Assembly: GCA_937958475.1 (NCBI GenBank)
Contig: CALFXR010000035.1
Span: forward strand, 1-64,000
DNA: 64,000 nucleotides
Direction of reading: 5' to 3'
Source: an uncultured Mesorhizobium sp.
GTDB taxonomy: Bacteria > Pseudomonadota > Alphaproteobacteria > Rhizobiales > Rhizobiaceae
Part shown: piece after piece, positions 43,953 to 51,875 of the stretch
Position numbering within the stretch: position 1 is the first letter of the stretch
Layout: every line of letters begins with the position of its first letter
The notes under the pieces: generated by a model
Told to the model about the DNA's origin: nothing
The model's input: only the letters and a program-made list of their open reading frames with translations
Databases searched by the model: none
Position numbers and translations under genes: made by a program

Positions 43953-44660
43953 CTACCAGACGACCTCCGACGGCTTGGCGCGATGCTCGTTGACCTGCGC
44001 CTCGGCGATGCGCCCGTCGTGGAAGGAGAACACCCGGTGGGCAATCTGCCGGATCGAGGCGTTGTGGGTGATGATGGCCATGGTCGTGCCGAGCTCGGTG
44101 TTGACCCTGGACAGGGCCTCGAGGACGAGGATGCCGGTCTTCGAATCCAGCGCGCCGGTCGGCTCGTCGCAGAGCATCACCTCCGGCCGCTTGACGATGG
44201 CGCGGGCGATGGCGACGCGCTGCTGCTCGCCGCCGGACATCTGCGCCGGGAAGTGTGCCATGCGCTCCTTGAGCCCGACCATCTCCAGCGCCTCGCCCGG
44301 GTCCATCGGATTCCGGGAGATCTCGGTGACGAGCGAGACGTTCTCCCAGGCGGTCAGACTGGGGATCAGGTTGTAGAACTGAAAGATGAAGCCGACATGG
44401 TCGCGGCGGTAGCGCGTCAGCTGGTTCTCGCTGCAGGCGGTCAGGTCGGTGTCGCGGAAGCGGACGGTGCCGCTGCTCGCCTTGTCGAGCCCGCCCATGA
44501 TGTTGAGCAGGGTCGACTTGCCGCTGCCCGACGGCCCGAGGAAGACCGCCATCTCGCCCTCGAACAGTTCGAGATCGACGCCGCGCAACGCCCAGATCTC
44601 GACGTCGCCGGAGCGGTAGACCTTGGTCAGGGCTTCGGCCACAAAGATCGGCGGGGTCAT
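43953..44660 (-). CDS. ABC transporter ATP-binding protein (LolD/MacB-like)
   Basis: The 235-residue ATPase has a Walker A GPSGSGKST, signature MSGGEQQRVAIARAI, Walker B VMLCDEPTGALDSKTG and switch His in IITHNASI. It belongs to the LolD/MacB class that drives mechanotransmission rather than pore transport. It heads a three-gene unit with the FtsX-like permease and HlyD-like adaptor. An FNR-type box is centred 57 bases upstream of its ATG. Confidence 0.92.
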   Translation of the reverse strand: MTPPIFVAEALTKVYRSGDVEIWALRGVDLELFEGEMAVFLGPSGSGKSTLLNIMGGLDKASSGTVRFRDTDLTACSENQLTRYRRDHVGFIFQFYNLIPSLTAWENVSLVTEISRNPMDPGEALEMVGLKERMAHFPAQMSGGEQQRVAIARAIVKRPEVMLCDEPTGALDSKTGILVLEALSRVNTELGTTMAIITHNASIRQIAHRVFSFHDGRIAEAQVNEHRAKPSEVVW

Positions 44661-44710
44661 TCCGCTCTCCAGTGAAGGCGCCTGTCTATCCGAACGCGGA
44701 AGAGCACACT

Positions 44711-44724
44711 TTGACAGGCGTCAA
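44711..44724. promoter_or_regulatory. FNR/FixK-type box upstream of the ABC exporter operon
   Basis: TTGACAGGCGTCAA is a TTGAC-N4-GTCAA palindrome centred 57 bases before the ATPase ATG on the minus strand, the same spacing as at the alcohol dehydrogenase and the 127-residue conserved gene. Confidence 0.75.
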
Positions 44725-44781
44725 GAAAGGCGGCAACGGCGGGGGCCGTGGTTGCAGCTCACCAGGCCGCCGGCCCCACTC

Positions 44782-45468
44782 TCACCCCTCCCGCCGCTTG
44801 GCGGTCAGCGCTGCCTTGCGGGCGAGATGCGCCGCCTTCATCAGCTCGACCACCTCGTCGTGCGCGAGTTCGGGGAAGTCGCGGTAGTGGAAGCTCAGCG
44901 CGCGGAAACGGCCCGGGCGGCTCAGGCAGACGATGCGGTCGGCTTCCGGCGCCAGTTCGTCGGCCACCTCGGCGGGAGCGACCGGCACGGCGAGCACGAC
45001 CGCGCCCGGCTCGCGGCGGCGCAGCGCACGCAGCGCCATCTTGACGGTCGTGCCGGTGGCGATGCCGTCGTCGACGAGGATGACGGTCTTGCCCCTGACC
45101 GACAGCTGACGGCGGCGGTTGGCGTAGGCGGCGCGCCCCGTGTCCGATTCCGGCCGGTTTTCCGTGATCAGCAGGCGCAACGTGTCATCGTCGAGGCCGT
45201 ACGCCTCGATGATCTCGCGGTTGATGACGACGTCCGGCGGCGTGCCGTCGACGATCGCGGCGACGCAGAGTTCCGGATTGCCGGGCGCCGCGACCTTGCG
45301 CACCAGCAGAAGGTCGATCGGCGCCTCCAGCGCCCGCGCCACCTCGACAGCGACCGGCACGCCGCCGGGCGGCAGGGCGAGCACGACTGGATCGGGCAGG
45401 TCGAGCCGCTTCAGCTCGGCCGCCAGTTCCCGGCCGGCATGGCTGCGGTCGCGGAACATCGCCGTCAT
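44782..45468 (-). CDS. Phosphoribosyltransferase domain protein
   Basis: The 228-residue type I phosphoribosyltransferase has the PRPP loop TVILVDDGIATGTTVKMAL. The opening FRDRSHAGRELAAELKRL and LALPPGGVPVAVEVARAL are typical of the stress-associated family often found with DUF2267 or dienelactone-hydrolase domains. The base it transfers to is unknown. It follows the DUF2267 gene by three bases and lies in the same cluster as a PRPP synthase, suggesting a shared nucleotide-salvage role in the low-oxygen state. Confidence 0.87.
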   Translation of the reverse strand: MTAMFRDRSHAGRELAAELKRLDLPDPVVLALPPGGVPVAVEVARALEAPIDLLLVRKVAAPGNPELCVAAIVDGTPPDVVINREIIEAYGLDDDTLRLLITENRPESDTGRAAYANRRRQLSVRGKTVILVDDGIATGTTVKMALRALRRREPGAVVLAVPVAPAEVADELAPEADRIVCLSRPGRFRALSFHYRDFPELAHDEVVELMKAAHLARKAALTAKRREG

Positions 45469-45471
45469 CCG

Positions 45472-45900
45472 TCAGTGCTCCGGCCAGAGCATGCGCAGCG
45501 ACTTGCGCATCGAGGCGCGCACCTGGTCGATCTCGCCGCTGGAGACATGACGGTCGAGCAGCCGGAACGCCGCGGCGATCGCGGCCTCGGTGTCGTAGAT
45601 GGGATCGTCGGTGAAGGCGGCGTCGATGCGTGCGATGAAGTCGGCCTTGCTGCGCTCGGCGGTCGACCCCCCGGTGGGGCTCCAGCCCTCGAAGTAGACG
45701 CCGCGAACGAGGAGCGGCAGCTGCGCGGCGAGGTCGGCCATCTCGTCGGGCTGCAACCAGTCGCGCAGCGCGTGGAGGACCGAACGGAGAAGCCGGTATG
45801 CCCGCCGCTCGTTCCAGCCGAGGTCGGCGCAGAGTTCGTTGACCCATCGCTGCGCCTGCTCCGCCGCGTGGGCAAAGGAGTGGATGGTGGTCGCGGTCAT
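45472..45900 (-). CDS. DUF2267 domain-containing protein
   Basis: The 142-residue helical protein of the DUF2267 family has TTIHSFAHAAEQAQRWVNEL, RAYRLLRSVLHALRDWLQ, DLAAQLPLLVRGVYFEGW and a C-terminal LLDRHVSSGEIDQVRASM. The ATG at 45900 follows a GAGGAGG ribosome-binding site, so sequence upstream is untranslated leader. The family occurs widely in hypoxia and stress clusters, but its function is not known. It forms an operon with the phosphoribosyltransferase, under a box shared with the divergent P-type ATPase. Confidence 0.85.
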   Translation of the reverse strand: MTATTIHSFAHAAEQAQRWVNELCADLGWNERRAYRLLRSVLHALRDWLQPDEMADLAAQLPLLVRGVYFEGWSPTGGSTAERSKADFIARIDAAFTDDPIYDTEAAIAAAFRLLDRHVSSGEIDQVRASMRKSLRMLWPEH

Positions 45901-45980
45901 GCCAGCCTCCTCGTTGTCGTGAAAGCGCCATAGCAGCCACGATGAGCCTTGCGCGCATTGCGCGGGATCAACGGCGACGA

Positions 45981-45994
45981 TTGACACCCGTCAA
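45981..45994. promoter_or_regulatory. FNR/FixK-type box between DUF2267 and P-type ATPase genes
   Basis: TTGACACCCGTCAA is a TTGAC-N4-GTCAA palindrome in the 179-base divergent region. Its centre is about 88 bases from the DUF2267 start and 92 bases from the ATPase start, nearly symmetrical, so it could activate both. Confidence 0.75.
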
Positions 45995-46079
45995 GGAAGC
46001 GGGGCGGATAGGTTCCTAGACAACGTGCGAAGGCCGAGGCAGGGCGCCGGCCGCGCTGCCGCCGACACCGGGACCGAGA

Positions 46080-48761
46080 ATGACGCCTGCCGGATTGCCA
46101 GAAACGACCGCGGACCGGCCATCTGCGGATGATGGGGGTCTGTCGTCCGTCGAAGCGGCGACGAGGCTCGCGGCGACTGGGCCGAACGCGCTTCCCGACG
46201 TGCCGGGACCGTCGCTTCTCGTCCTGTTCCTGAAGCAGTTCCTCAGCCCGCTGATTTATCTCCTGCTCGCTGCGGCGCTGGTTTCCGTGTTCCTCGGCGA
46301 CCTCGAGGACGCGGCATTCATCGCGGTGGTGCTTCTCGCCAACGGCGTCATCGGGACGGTGCAGGAGTATTCGGCCGGCCGCGCCGCGGCGGCGCTGCGC
46401 GAGTTGCAGGCGCCGAAGGCGACGGTGCTGCGCGACGGCGCGCCGGTCGAGATAGACGCCCGCGAGATCGTGCCCGGCGATCTCGTCCTCCTCGAAGCCG
46501 GCGTCCGCGTGCCGGCGGACCTCGCGCTCGTCGCGGCGCAGGACCTGCGCAGCGACGAATCCCTTCTCACCGGCGAATCGGCGCCCGTGGTCAAGCATGC
46601 CGGCGGCGCGGGACGCCCCGATGCGGCGCGGACCGTCCGCGCCTTCGCCGGGACCGCGATCACGCGCGGGCGCGGCAGGGGTATCGTGACCGCCACGGGC
46701 CTGTCGACCGAGATCGGCAGGATCGCCAGCCAGATCGGCGCCGAAATGCCCGCCCGGCCGCCGCTGATGGTGAGGCTCGAACGCTTCGCGCGGATGATCG
46801 CGGTGGCCGTCGGCGTTTCCGTCCTCTTCCTCTTCGCCGTCGGGCTGCTCCGCGAGATGGCGCCGCGCGACCTCTTCCTGATGTCGGTCGGCCTTGCGGT
46901 CAGCGCCATTCCCGAGGGCCTGCCGGTGGCCATCTCGATCGTGCTGGCAATCGGCATGCGGCGCATGGCCGGCGTCAACGTCATCGTCCGCCGTATGGCG
47001 GCTGTGGAGTCGCTCGGCTCGTGCACGATGATCGCCACCGACAAGACGGGCACGCTGACGCTCAACGAGCTGACTGCGACGGAAATCCGCCTGCCGAACG
47101 GCATCGCGCTCTCGCTGGGGCCCGGCAGCCGGGAAAGCGCAGGCGTCGACGGTCCGGACGGCGCGGACGGGCGCGGCGAAGCCGCCATGCTGCTGCGCGC
47201 CGCCGCCCTGCCCAACGAGGCGCGGCTCGTGGCCGACGGCGACGGCTGGAAGGGGATCGGCGATACGGTCGACATCGCCCTGCTCGCCGCGGCGCGCAAG
47301 GGCGGCGTCATTCGCGAGGAGGTGCATGCGGCGCTGCCCGAGGTGGGTCGCATCCCCTACGAGCCGGACCGTCGCTATGCCGCGTCCTTCCATCGGGCCG
47401 AGGAGAAGGTGCGGATCTTCGTCAAGGGTGCGCCCGAGACGCTGATCGCCATGGCCGACCGCATGGACCGCGAGGGCCGCGTGGTTCCGATCGACCGTGC
47501 CGCACTGATCGCGCAGAAGGACGAGATGGCGGCGCGCGGGCTGCGCGTGCTCGCCTTCGCCGAGGGCGAGATCGCCGCCGACGCGAACGGGACCTACGGT
47601 CACCATCAGCTGGTCGACTTGAAGTTCCTCGGCCTCGTCGGCATGGAGGATCCGGTCAGGCCGGAGGTGCCGGCGGCGATCGCCGCTTGCCGTGCCGCCG
47701 GGATCGGCGTCGTCATGGTCACCGGCGACGATCCGAAGACCGCCTGCCGCATCGCCGAGGAGGCGGGCATCGCATTTTCGCCCGAGGCGGTCGCCACGGG
47801 TGAGGACGTCGCCGCCGCCGAGCGCGAAGGCCCGCACGCGATCGACGCGCTGACCGCGCGGGCGCGCATCTATGCCCGCGTCGAGCCGGTGCAGAAGCTC
47901 GCCATCGTCCAGTCGCTGGCGCGCAACGGACATTTCGTCGCCGTCACCGGCGACGGCGTCAACGACGCGCCGGCCCTCAAGAACGCCCATGTCGGGGTGG
48001 CCATGGGCAGGAAGGGAACCGACGTCGCCAAGGAGAGCGCGGCGATCATTCTCACCGACGACAATTTCGCCTCGATCGTCAGCGGCATCCGCGAGGGCCG
48101 CGTCGCCTACAACAACATCCGCAAGATCGTCTTCATGACCACCTCCACCGGCGCGGCGGAGGTAGCGCTGTTCCTGCTGGCGCTGCCCTTCGGCCTGCCC
48201 ATGCCGCTCCTGCCGGTGCAGCTTCTCTGGCTGAACCTTGTGACCAACGGTATCCAGGACGTCGCGCTGGCGGCGGAGAAGGCGGAGGGCGACGAACTCG
48301 CCTACCCGCCGCGGCGGCCGTCGGAGCCTCTCTTCGACCGGCTGATGATTGCCCGCGTGCTGTCGTCGACGCTGGTGATGGGCGTCGGCGGCTTCGCGCT
48401 GTTCGCCTGGCTGCTCGATGCGGGCTATACGGTCGACGCGGCGCGCAACATGCTGCTGCTTACGTTCGTGCTGTTCGAGAATTTCCAGACCTTCAACAGC
48501 CGCTCGGAGCACAACTCGGTGTTCCGCCAGAGCCTGCGGGCAAATCCGCTGCTCGTCTTCGGCGTCATCGGCGCTCAGGCGCTCCACATTGCGGCCATGT
48601 ACGCGCCGTTTCTGTCCGACACGCTGTCGCTGGCACCGGTGAGCCTCGACGAATGGAGCCTGCTGCTGGTTGCCGCGTCAGCCCTGCTGGTGACGATGGA
48701 AGTGCAGAAATGGATCGGCCGGCGCCGCCGAAGCGCCGGCGGGGCGAAGGATCGCGCTTAG
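46080..48761 (+). CDS. Cation-translocating P-type ATPase (P2 type)
   Basis: The 893-residue ATPase has the actuator TGES at 164-167, phosphorylation site DKTGTLT with Asp321, hinge TGDGVNDAPAL, and ten or so membrane segments. The TM4 motif is IPEGLPVAIS, and the C-terminal helices include PVQLLWLNLVTNGIQDVAL, as in SERCA/PMR1-like P2A pumps. No N-terminal heavy-metal domain or CPx motif is present, so heavy metals are unlikely; Ca2+, Mg2+ or another cation is possible. It is divergent from the DUF2267 operon and shares its FNR-type box. Such ATPases recur in hypoxia regulons, but the ion is not determinable here. Confidence 0.92.
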   Translation: MTPAGLPETTADRPSADDGGLSSVEAATRLAATGPNALPDVPGPSLLVLFLKQFLSPLIYLLLAAALVSVFLGDLEDAAFIAVVLLANGVIGTVQEYSAGRAAAALRELQAPKATVLRDGAPVEIDAREIVPGDLVLLEAGVRVPADLALVAAQDLRSDESLLTGESAPVVKHAGGAGRPDAARTVRAFAGTAITRGRGRGIVTATGLSTEIGRIASQIGAEMPARPPLMVRLERFARMIAVAVGVSVLFLFAVGLLREMAPRDLFLMSVGLAVSAIPEGLPVAISIVLAIGMRRMAGVNVIVRRMAAVESLGSCTMIATDKTGTLTLNELTATEIRLPNGIALSLGPGSRESAGVDGPDGADGRGEAAMLLRAAALPNEARLVADGDGWKGIGDTVDIALLAAARKGGVIREEVHAALPEVGRIPYEPDRRYAASFHRAEEKVRIFVKGAPETLIAMADRMDREGRVVPIDRAALIAQKDEMAARGLRVLAFAEGEIAADANGTYGHHQLVDLKFLGLVGMEDPVRPEVPAAIAACRAAGIGVVMVTGDDPKTACRIAEEAGIAFSPEAVATGEDVAAAEREGPHAIDALTARARIYARVEPVQKLAIVQSLARNGHFVAVTGDGVNDAPALKNAHVGVAMGRKGTDVAKESAAIILTDDNFASIVSGIREGRVAYNNIRKIVFMTTSTGAAEVALFLLALPFGLPMPLLPVQLLWLNLVTNGIQDVALAAEKAEGDELAYPPRRPSEPLFDRLMIARVLSSTLVMGVGGFALFAWLLDAGYTVDAARNMLLLTFVLFENFQTFNSRSEHNSVFRQSLRANPLLVFGVIGAQALHIAAMYAPFLSDTLSLAPVSLDEWSLLLVAASALLVTMEVQKWIGRRRRSAGGAKDRA

Positions 48762-48783
48762 GCCCGGAGCGGCTTCGGCCGGT

Positions 48784-49608
48784 TCAGCCGACGAAGGCGC
48801 GCTCGACGACGAAATCGCCGGGATTGCTCAGCGAGCCCTCGCGGAAGCCCAGTCCCTCGACGATCGTCTTGACGTCCTTGGTGAACTCCAGCGAGCCGCA
48901 GATCATCACGCGGTCGGTCTTCGCATCGAGCGGCGCGACGCCCAGATCCTCGAACAGCTTGCCGTTCTCGATCAGGCGAGTGATGCGGCCCATGCGCGGC
49001 GAGATCTCGCGCGTCGTCGTCGCGTAGTGGGTGAGCCGGCCCGCGGCGACCTCGCCGATCAGCGGGTCGTTCGCCGCTTGGTCGAACAGTTCCTCGCCGT
49101 AGCGCAACTCGGCGCTCTCGCGGCAGGTATGGGTGAGATAGACGTGGCCGAACTTGTCATAGGTATCGGGGTCCCGCACCAGGCTGGCGAAGGGCGCGAT
49201 GCCGGTGCCGGTGGAGAACATGAACAGCCGCTCGCCGGGCGTCAGCGCGTCGACGACCAGCGTGCCGGTCGACTTCTGCCGCATCAGGATCGTGTCGCCG
49301 GGCTGGATCTTCTGCAGCTCGGAGGTCAGCGGGCCGTCGGGGACCTTGATCGAGAAGAACTCGAGCTGGTCGTCCCAGGCGGGGCTGGCGATCGAATAGG
49401 CGCGGAACACCGGCTTCTCGGCATTGGGCAGGCCGATCATGACGAACTCGCCCGAGCGGAAGCGGAACGACTGCGGCCGGGTGATGCGGAAGGAGAACAG
49501 CCGGTCGGTGTAGTGATGCACCGAGACCACGGTCTCCGCATGGCAGTTGGCCGGGATCGGGAAGGGGACGGGCTCGACCTCGTCGAGTGCGGTTACAGCG
49601 GTCTGCAT
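48784..49608 (-). CDS. fpr: Ferredoxin--NADP(+) reductase
   Basis: The 274-residue protein is of the bacterial FPR subclass. The FAD-binding FRAYSIASPAWDDQLEFFS precedes IKVPDGPLTSELQ; the NADP segment is FMFSTGTGIAPFASLVRD, and MICGSLEFTKDVK and a C-terminal FVVERAFVG are typical. It exchanges electrons between NADPH and ferredoxin or flavodoxin, often in oxidative defence. The ATG at 49608 is chosen because family sequence begins there. It is divergent from hyuA across about 198 bases and converges with the P-type ATPase gene. No FNR-type box is seen before it. Confidence 0.93.
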   Translation of the reverse strand: MQTAVTALDEVEPVPFPIPANCHAETVVSVHHYTDRLFSFRITRPQSFRFRSGEFVMIGLPNAEKPVFRAYSIASPAWDDQLEFFSIKVPDGPLTSELQKIQPGDTILMRQKSTGTLVVDALTPGERLFMFSTGTGIAPFASLVRDPDTYDKFGHVYLTHTCRESAELRYGEELFDQAANDPLIGEVAAGRLTHYATTTREISPRMGRITRLIENGKLFEDLGVAPLDAKTDRVMICGSLEFTKDVKTIVEGLGFREGSLSNPGDFVVERAFVG

Positions 49609-49713
49609 GGCGATCTGTCCTCTGCAACGATCAAGGCCGATCCCGCCGCTCGGGGGGTGCTTCTCGCGCGGCGGCCAAGGCTTCATGCGTGGATGCTTGA
49701 GTCCGTGATTTAT

Positions 49714-49723
49714 TAGTATACAA
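49714..49723. promoter_or_regulatory. Candidate GntR-type operator (GTATAC core) upstream of hyuA
   Basis: TAGTATACAA has a palindromic GTATAC core in an AT-rich patch between the divergent ferredoxin reductase and hyuA genes. It resembles operators of FCD-domain GntR regulators and shares its TATAC core with the palindrome in front of the GntR gene at 59.9 kb. Function is inferred. Confidence 0.35.
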
Positions 49724-49806
49724 ATGAATAGATGGTCAATCTCGGGCCGGGAAACACCATTCCAAACAACGATGTGACGTTAGGTCGCGGATATCGGGAA
49801 ACGCGC

Positions 49807-51873
49807 ATGGGGGAGAACGAACGCGCCGGCGCCGTGGTGGCGGGGATCGACGTCGGCGGTACCTTCACCGACCTGATCCTGATCGACGGCCGTGACGGCG
49901 GGCGGGTGCGCATCGCCAAGACGCCGACCACCCCGGACAACCAGGCGCACGGCGTCGTCGCCGCGCTCGCCGAAGCCGGCGCGTCACCGGCCGGGATCGA
50001 CCTCATCGTCCACGGCACGACGACGACGACCAACGCCGTCCTTGAACGCCGTCTGGCGCGCACGGGCATGATCACCACGAAGGGTTTCCGCGACGTCATC
50101 GAGCTCGGCCGGCGGACGCGGCCGCAGGCCTACGGCATGACCGGCAGTTTCGTGCCGGTGATCCCGCGCGATCTGAGGCTCGAGGTCGATGAGCGCATGG
50201 AGGCCTCCGGCGCGGTGCGCCGGCCGCTCGACGAGGCGGGCGTCCGCGCCGCCGTCGCCGCCCTTCTCGACAAGGGCTGCGAGGCGCTGGTCATCCACTT
50301 CCTCCACGCCTACGCCAACCCGGCGCACGAGCGGCGCGCGGCCGGGATCGCCGCCGAGCTCTGGCCGAACGGCTACATCACCACCGGTCATTCGCTGCTG
50401 TCGGAAGCGCGCGAGTTCGAGCGCGGCGTCACCGCGGCGGTCAACGCCTCCGTGCAGCCGATCCTCGAACGCTACGTCGCCCGCCTGCGCAGCGAGCTGG
50501 AGGCGCTCGGCTACCGCCGCGACTTCCTCATCATGAACGGCAATGGCGGCATGATCTCGGCACGCTTCGTCGCCCGCGAGGCGGCCAAGACCGTGATGTC
50601 GGGCCCGGCCTCGGGCGTCATCGCCGCGGCCTATACCGGCCGGCGCGCCGGCTATCCCGACCTCGTCACCTACGACATGGGCGGCACGTCGACCGACGTG
50701 GCGCTGATCCGCAACGCCGAACCGGCGGTCTCTAACGAGACCGAGATCGAGTACGCGATGCCGATCCACGTGCCGATGGTCGACGTGCACACGGTGGGCG
50801 CCGGCGGCGGCTCGATCGCGCGCGTCGACGCGTCGGGCCTGATCCAGGTCGGCCCGCAGAGCGCCGGCGCGCGGCCGGGCCCGATCTGCTACGGCCGCGG
50901 CGGCTCAGAGCCGACCATCACCGACGCGAATCTCGTGCTCGGCCGGCTGCACCCCGGCAAGCTGCTCGCCGTCGCCGATCCCGTTGGCGTCGAAGAGGTG
51001 CGCGCAATCTTCGCCGAAAGGATCGGCCGTGCGACCGGCCTCGACGGCAACGAAGCGGCCGGTGCGGTGCTCAGGCTCGGCAACATGAAGATGGCCGGCG
51101 CCATCCGCATGGTGTCGATCGCCCGCGGCCACGACCCGCGCGACTTCGCCCTGTTCGCCTTCGGCGGCGCCGGCCCGCTGCATGCCACGGCGCTCGCCCG
51201 CGAACTCGGCCTGCCGAGGGTCCTGGTGCCGGCGCGGCCGGGCATCACCAACGCGCTCGGCTGCGTCGTCGCGGATCTGCGCCACGACTTCGTCAACACG
51301 CTGAACCGCCCGGTCGCCGTGCTCGACGAGGCGGAGGCGCACGCCGTGCTCGCCCGCCATCGCGCCGAGGGCGAGGCGCTGATCGCCAAGGAAGCGGTGC
51401 GCCCGCGCGCGATCCGCTACATCCATTCGGCCGACATGCAGTTCGTCGGCCAGACGCACATCCTCAACGTTCCCTTGCCCTCGCCGCAGCCGACGCGGGC
51501 GATGCTGCAGGCCCTGTTCGAAGAGGCCTACCACGCCCGCTTCAAGGTTCGCCTGCCCGAGATCCGCTCCAACCTCGTCAACCTCAACACGTCGGTGATC
51601 GGGGTGCGGCCGGAGGTCGACCTGTCGACGCTGATCGATCCCGCGGGACGCGCGGCGTCCCTCGACGGCGCGCTGCTCGAACGGCGGCCGGTGTGGTTCG
51701 ACGGAAGGTGGATCGAGACGCCGGTCTACGATCGCGGCAGGCTGCCGGTCGGCGTCGCCTTCGACGGGCCGGCGATCCTCGAGCAGCTCGACGCCACGAC
51801 CGTGATCGAGCCCGGCGACCGCGCCGTCGCCGACGGCGACGGCAACATCGTCATCGAGATCGGCAGGAGCTGA
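49807..51873 (+). CDS. hyuA: Hydantoinase/oxoprolinase subunit A
   Basis: The 688-residue HyuA-type ATPase begins with AGIDVGGTFTDLILID (phosphate loop of the actin-like fold), then IVHGTTTTTNAVLER, TYDMGGTSTDVALI and VHTVGAGGGSIARVD. These enzymes cleave cyclic amides such as hydantoins or 5-oxoproline with ATP and also carboxylate ketones. The ATG at 49807 is preferred over an in-frame start at 49732 because homology begins just after it and the longer form lacks a ribosome-binding site. The B subunit follows after two bases. The actual cyclic substrate is unknown. Confidence 0.92.
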   Translation: MGENERAGAVVAGIDVGGTFTDLILIDGRDGGRVRIAKTPTTPDNQAHGVVAALAEAGASPAGIDLIVHGTTTTTNAVLERRLARTGMITTKGFRDVIELGRRTRPQAYGMTGSFVPVIPRDLRLEVDERMEASGAVRRPLDEAGVRAAVAALLDKGCEALVIHFLHAYANPAHERRAAGIAAELWPNGYITTGHSLLSEAREFERGVTAAVNASVQPILERYVARLRSELEALGYRRDFLIMNGNGGMISARFVAREAAKTVMSGPASGVIAAAYTGRRAGYPDLVTYDMGGTSTDVALIRNAEPAVSNETEIEYAMPIHVPMVDVHTVGAGGGSIARVDASGLIQVGPQSAGARPGPICYGRGGSEPTITDANLVLGRLHPGKLLAVADPVGVEEVRAIFAERIGRATGLDGNEAAGAVLRLGNMKMAGAIRMVSIARGHDPRDFALFAFGGAGPLHATALARELGLPRVLVPARPGITNALGCVVADLRHDFVNTLNRPVAVLDEAEAHAVLARHRAEGEALIAKEAVRPRAIRYIHSADMQFVGQTHILNVPLPSPQPTRAMLQALFEEAYHARFKVRLPEIRSNLVNLNTSVIGVRPEVDLSTLIDPAGRAASLDGALLERRPVWFDGRWIETPVYDRGRLPVGVAFDGPAILEQLDATTVIEPGDRAVADGDGNIVIEIGRS

Positions 51874-51875
51874 CG

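Noticed and set aside
41573..43993. An 806-codon plus-strand frame across the FtsX-like permease.
   Set aside because: It has no domain, no membrane segments and no ribosome-binding site, and the minus-strand permease is unambiguous.
45897..48587. An 896-codon open frame antisense to the P-type ATPase.
   Set aside because: Its translation is His/Arg/Asp-rich without any family motif, while the opposite strand encodes a complete P-type ATPase. GC-rich genes often leave their complement open.
49732..49806. An earlier in-frame start for hyuA.
   Set aside because: The added 25 residues cover the AT-rich promoter region and the candidate operator; family homology begins after 49807.
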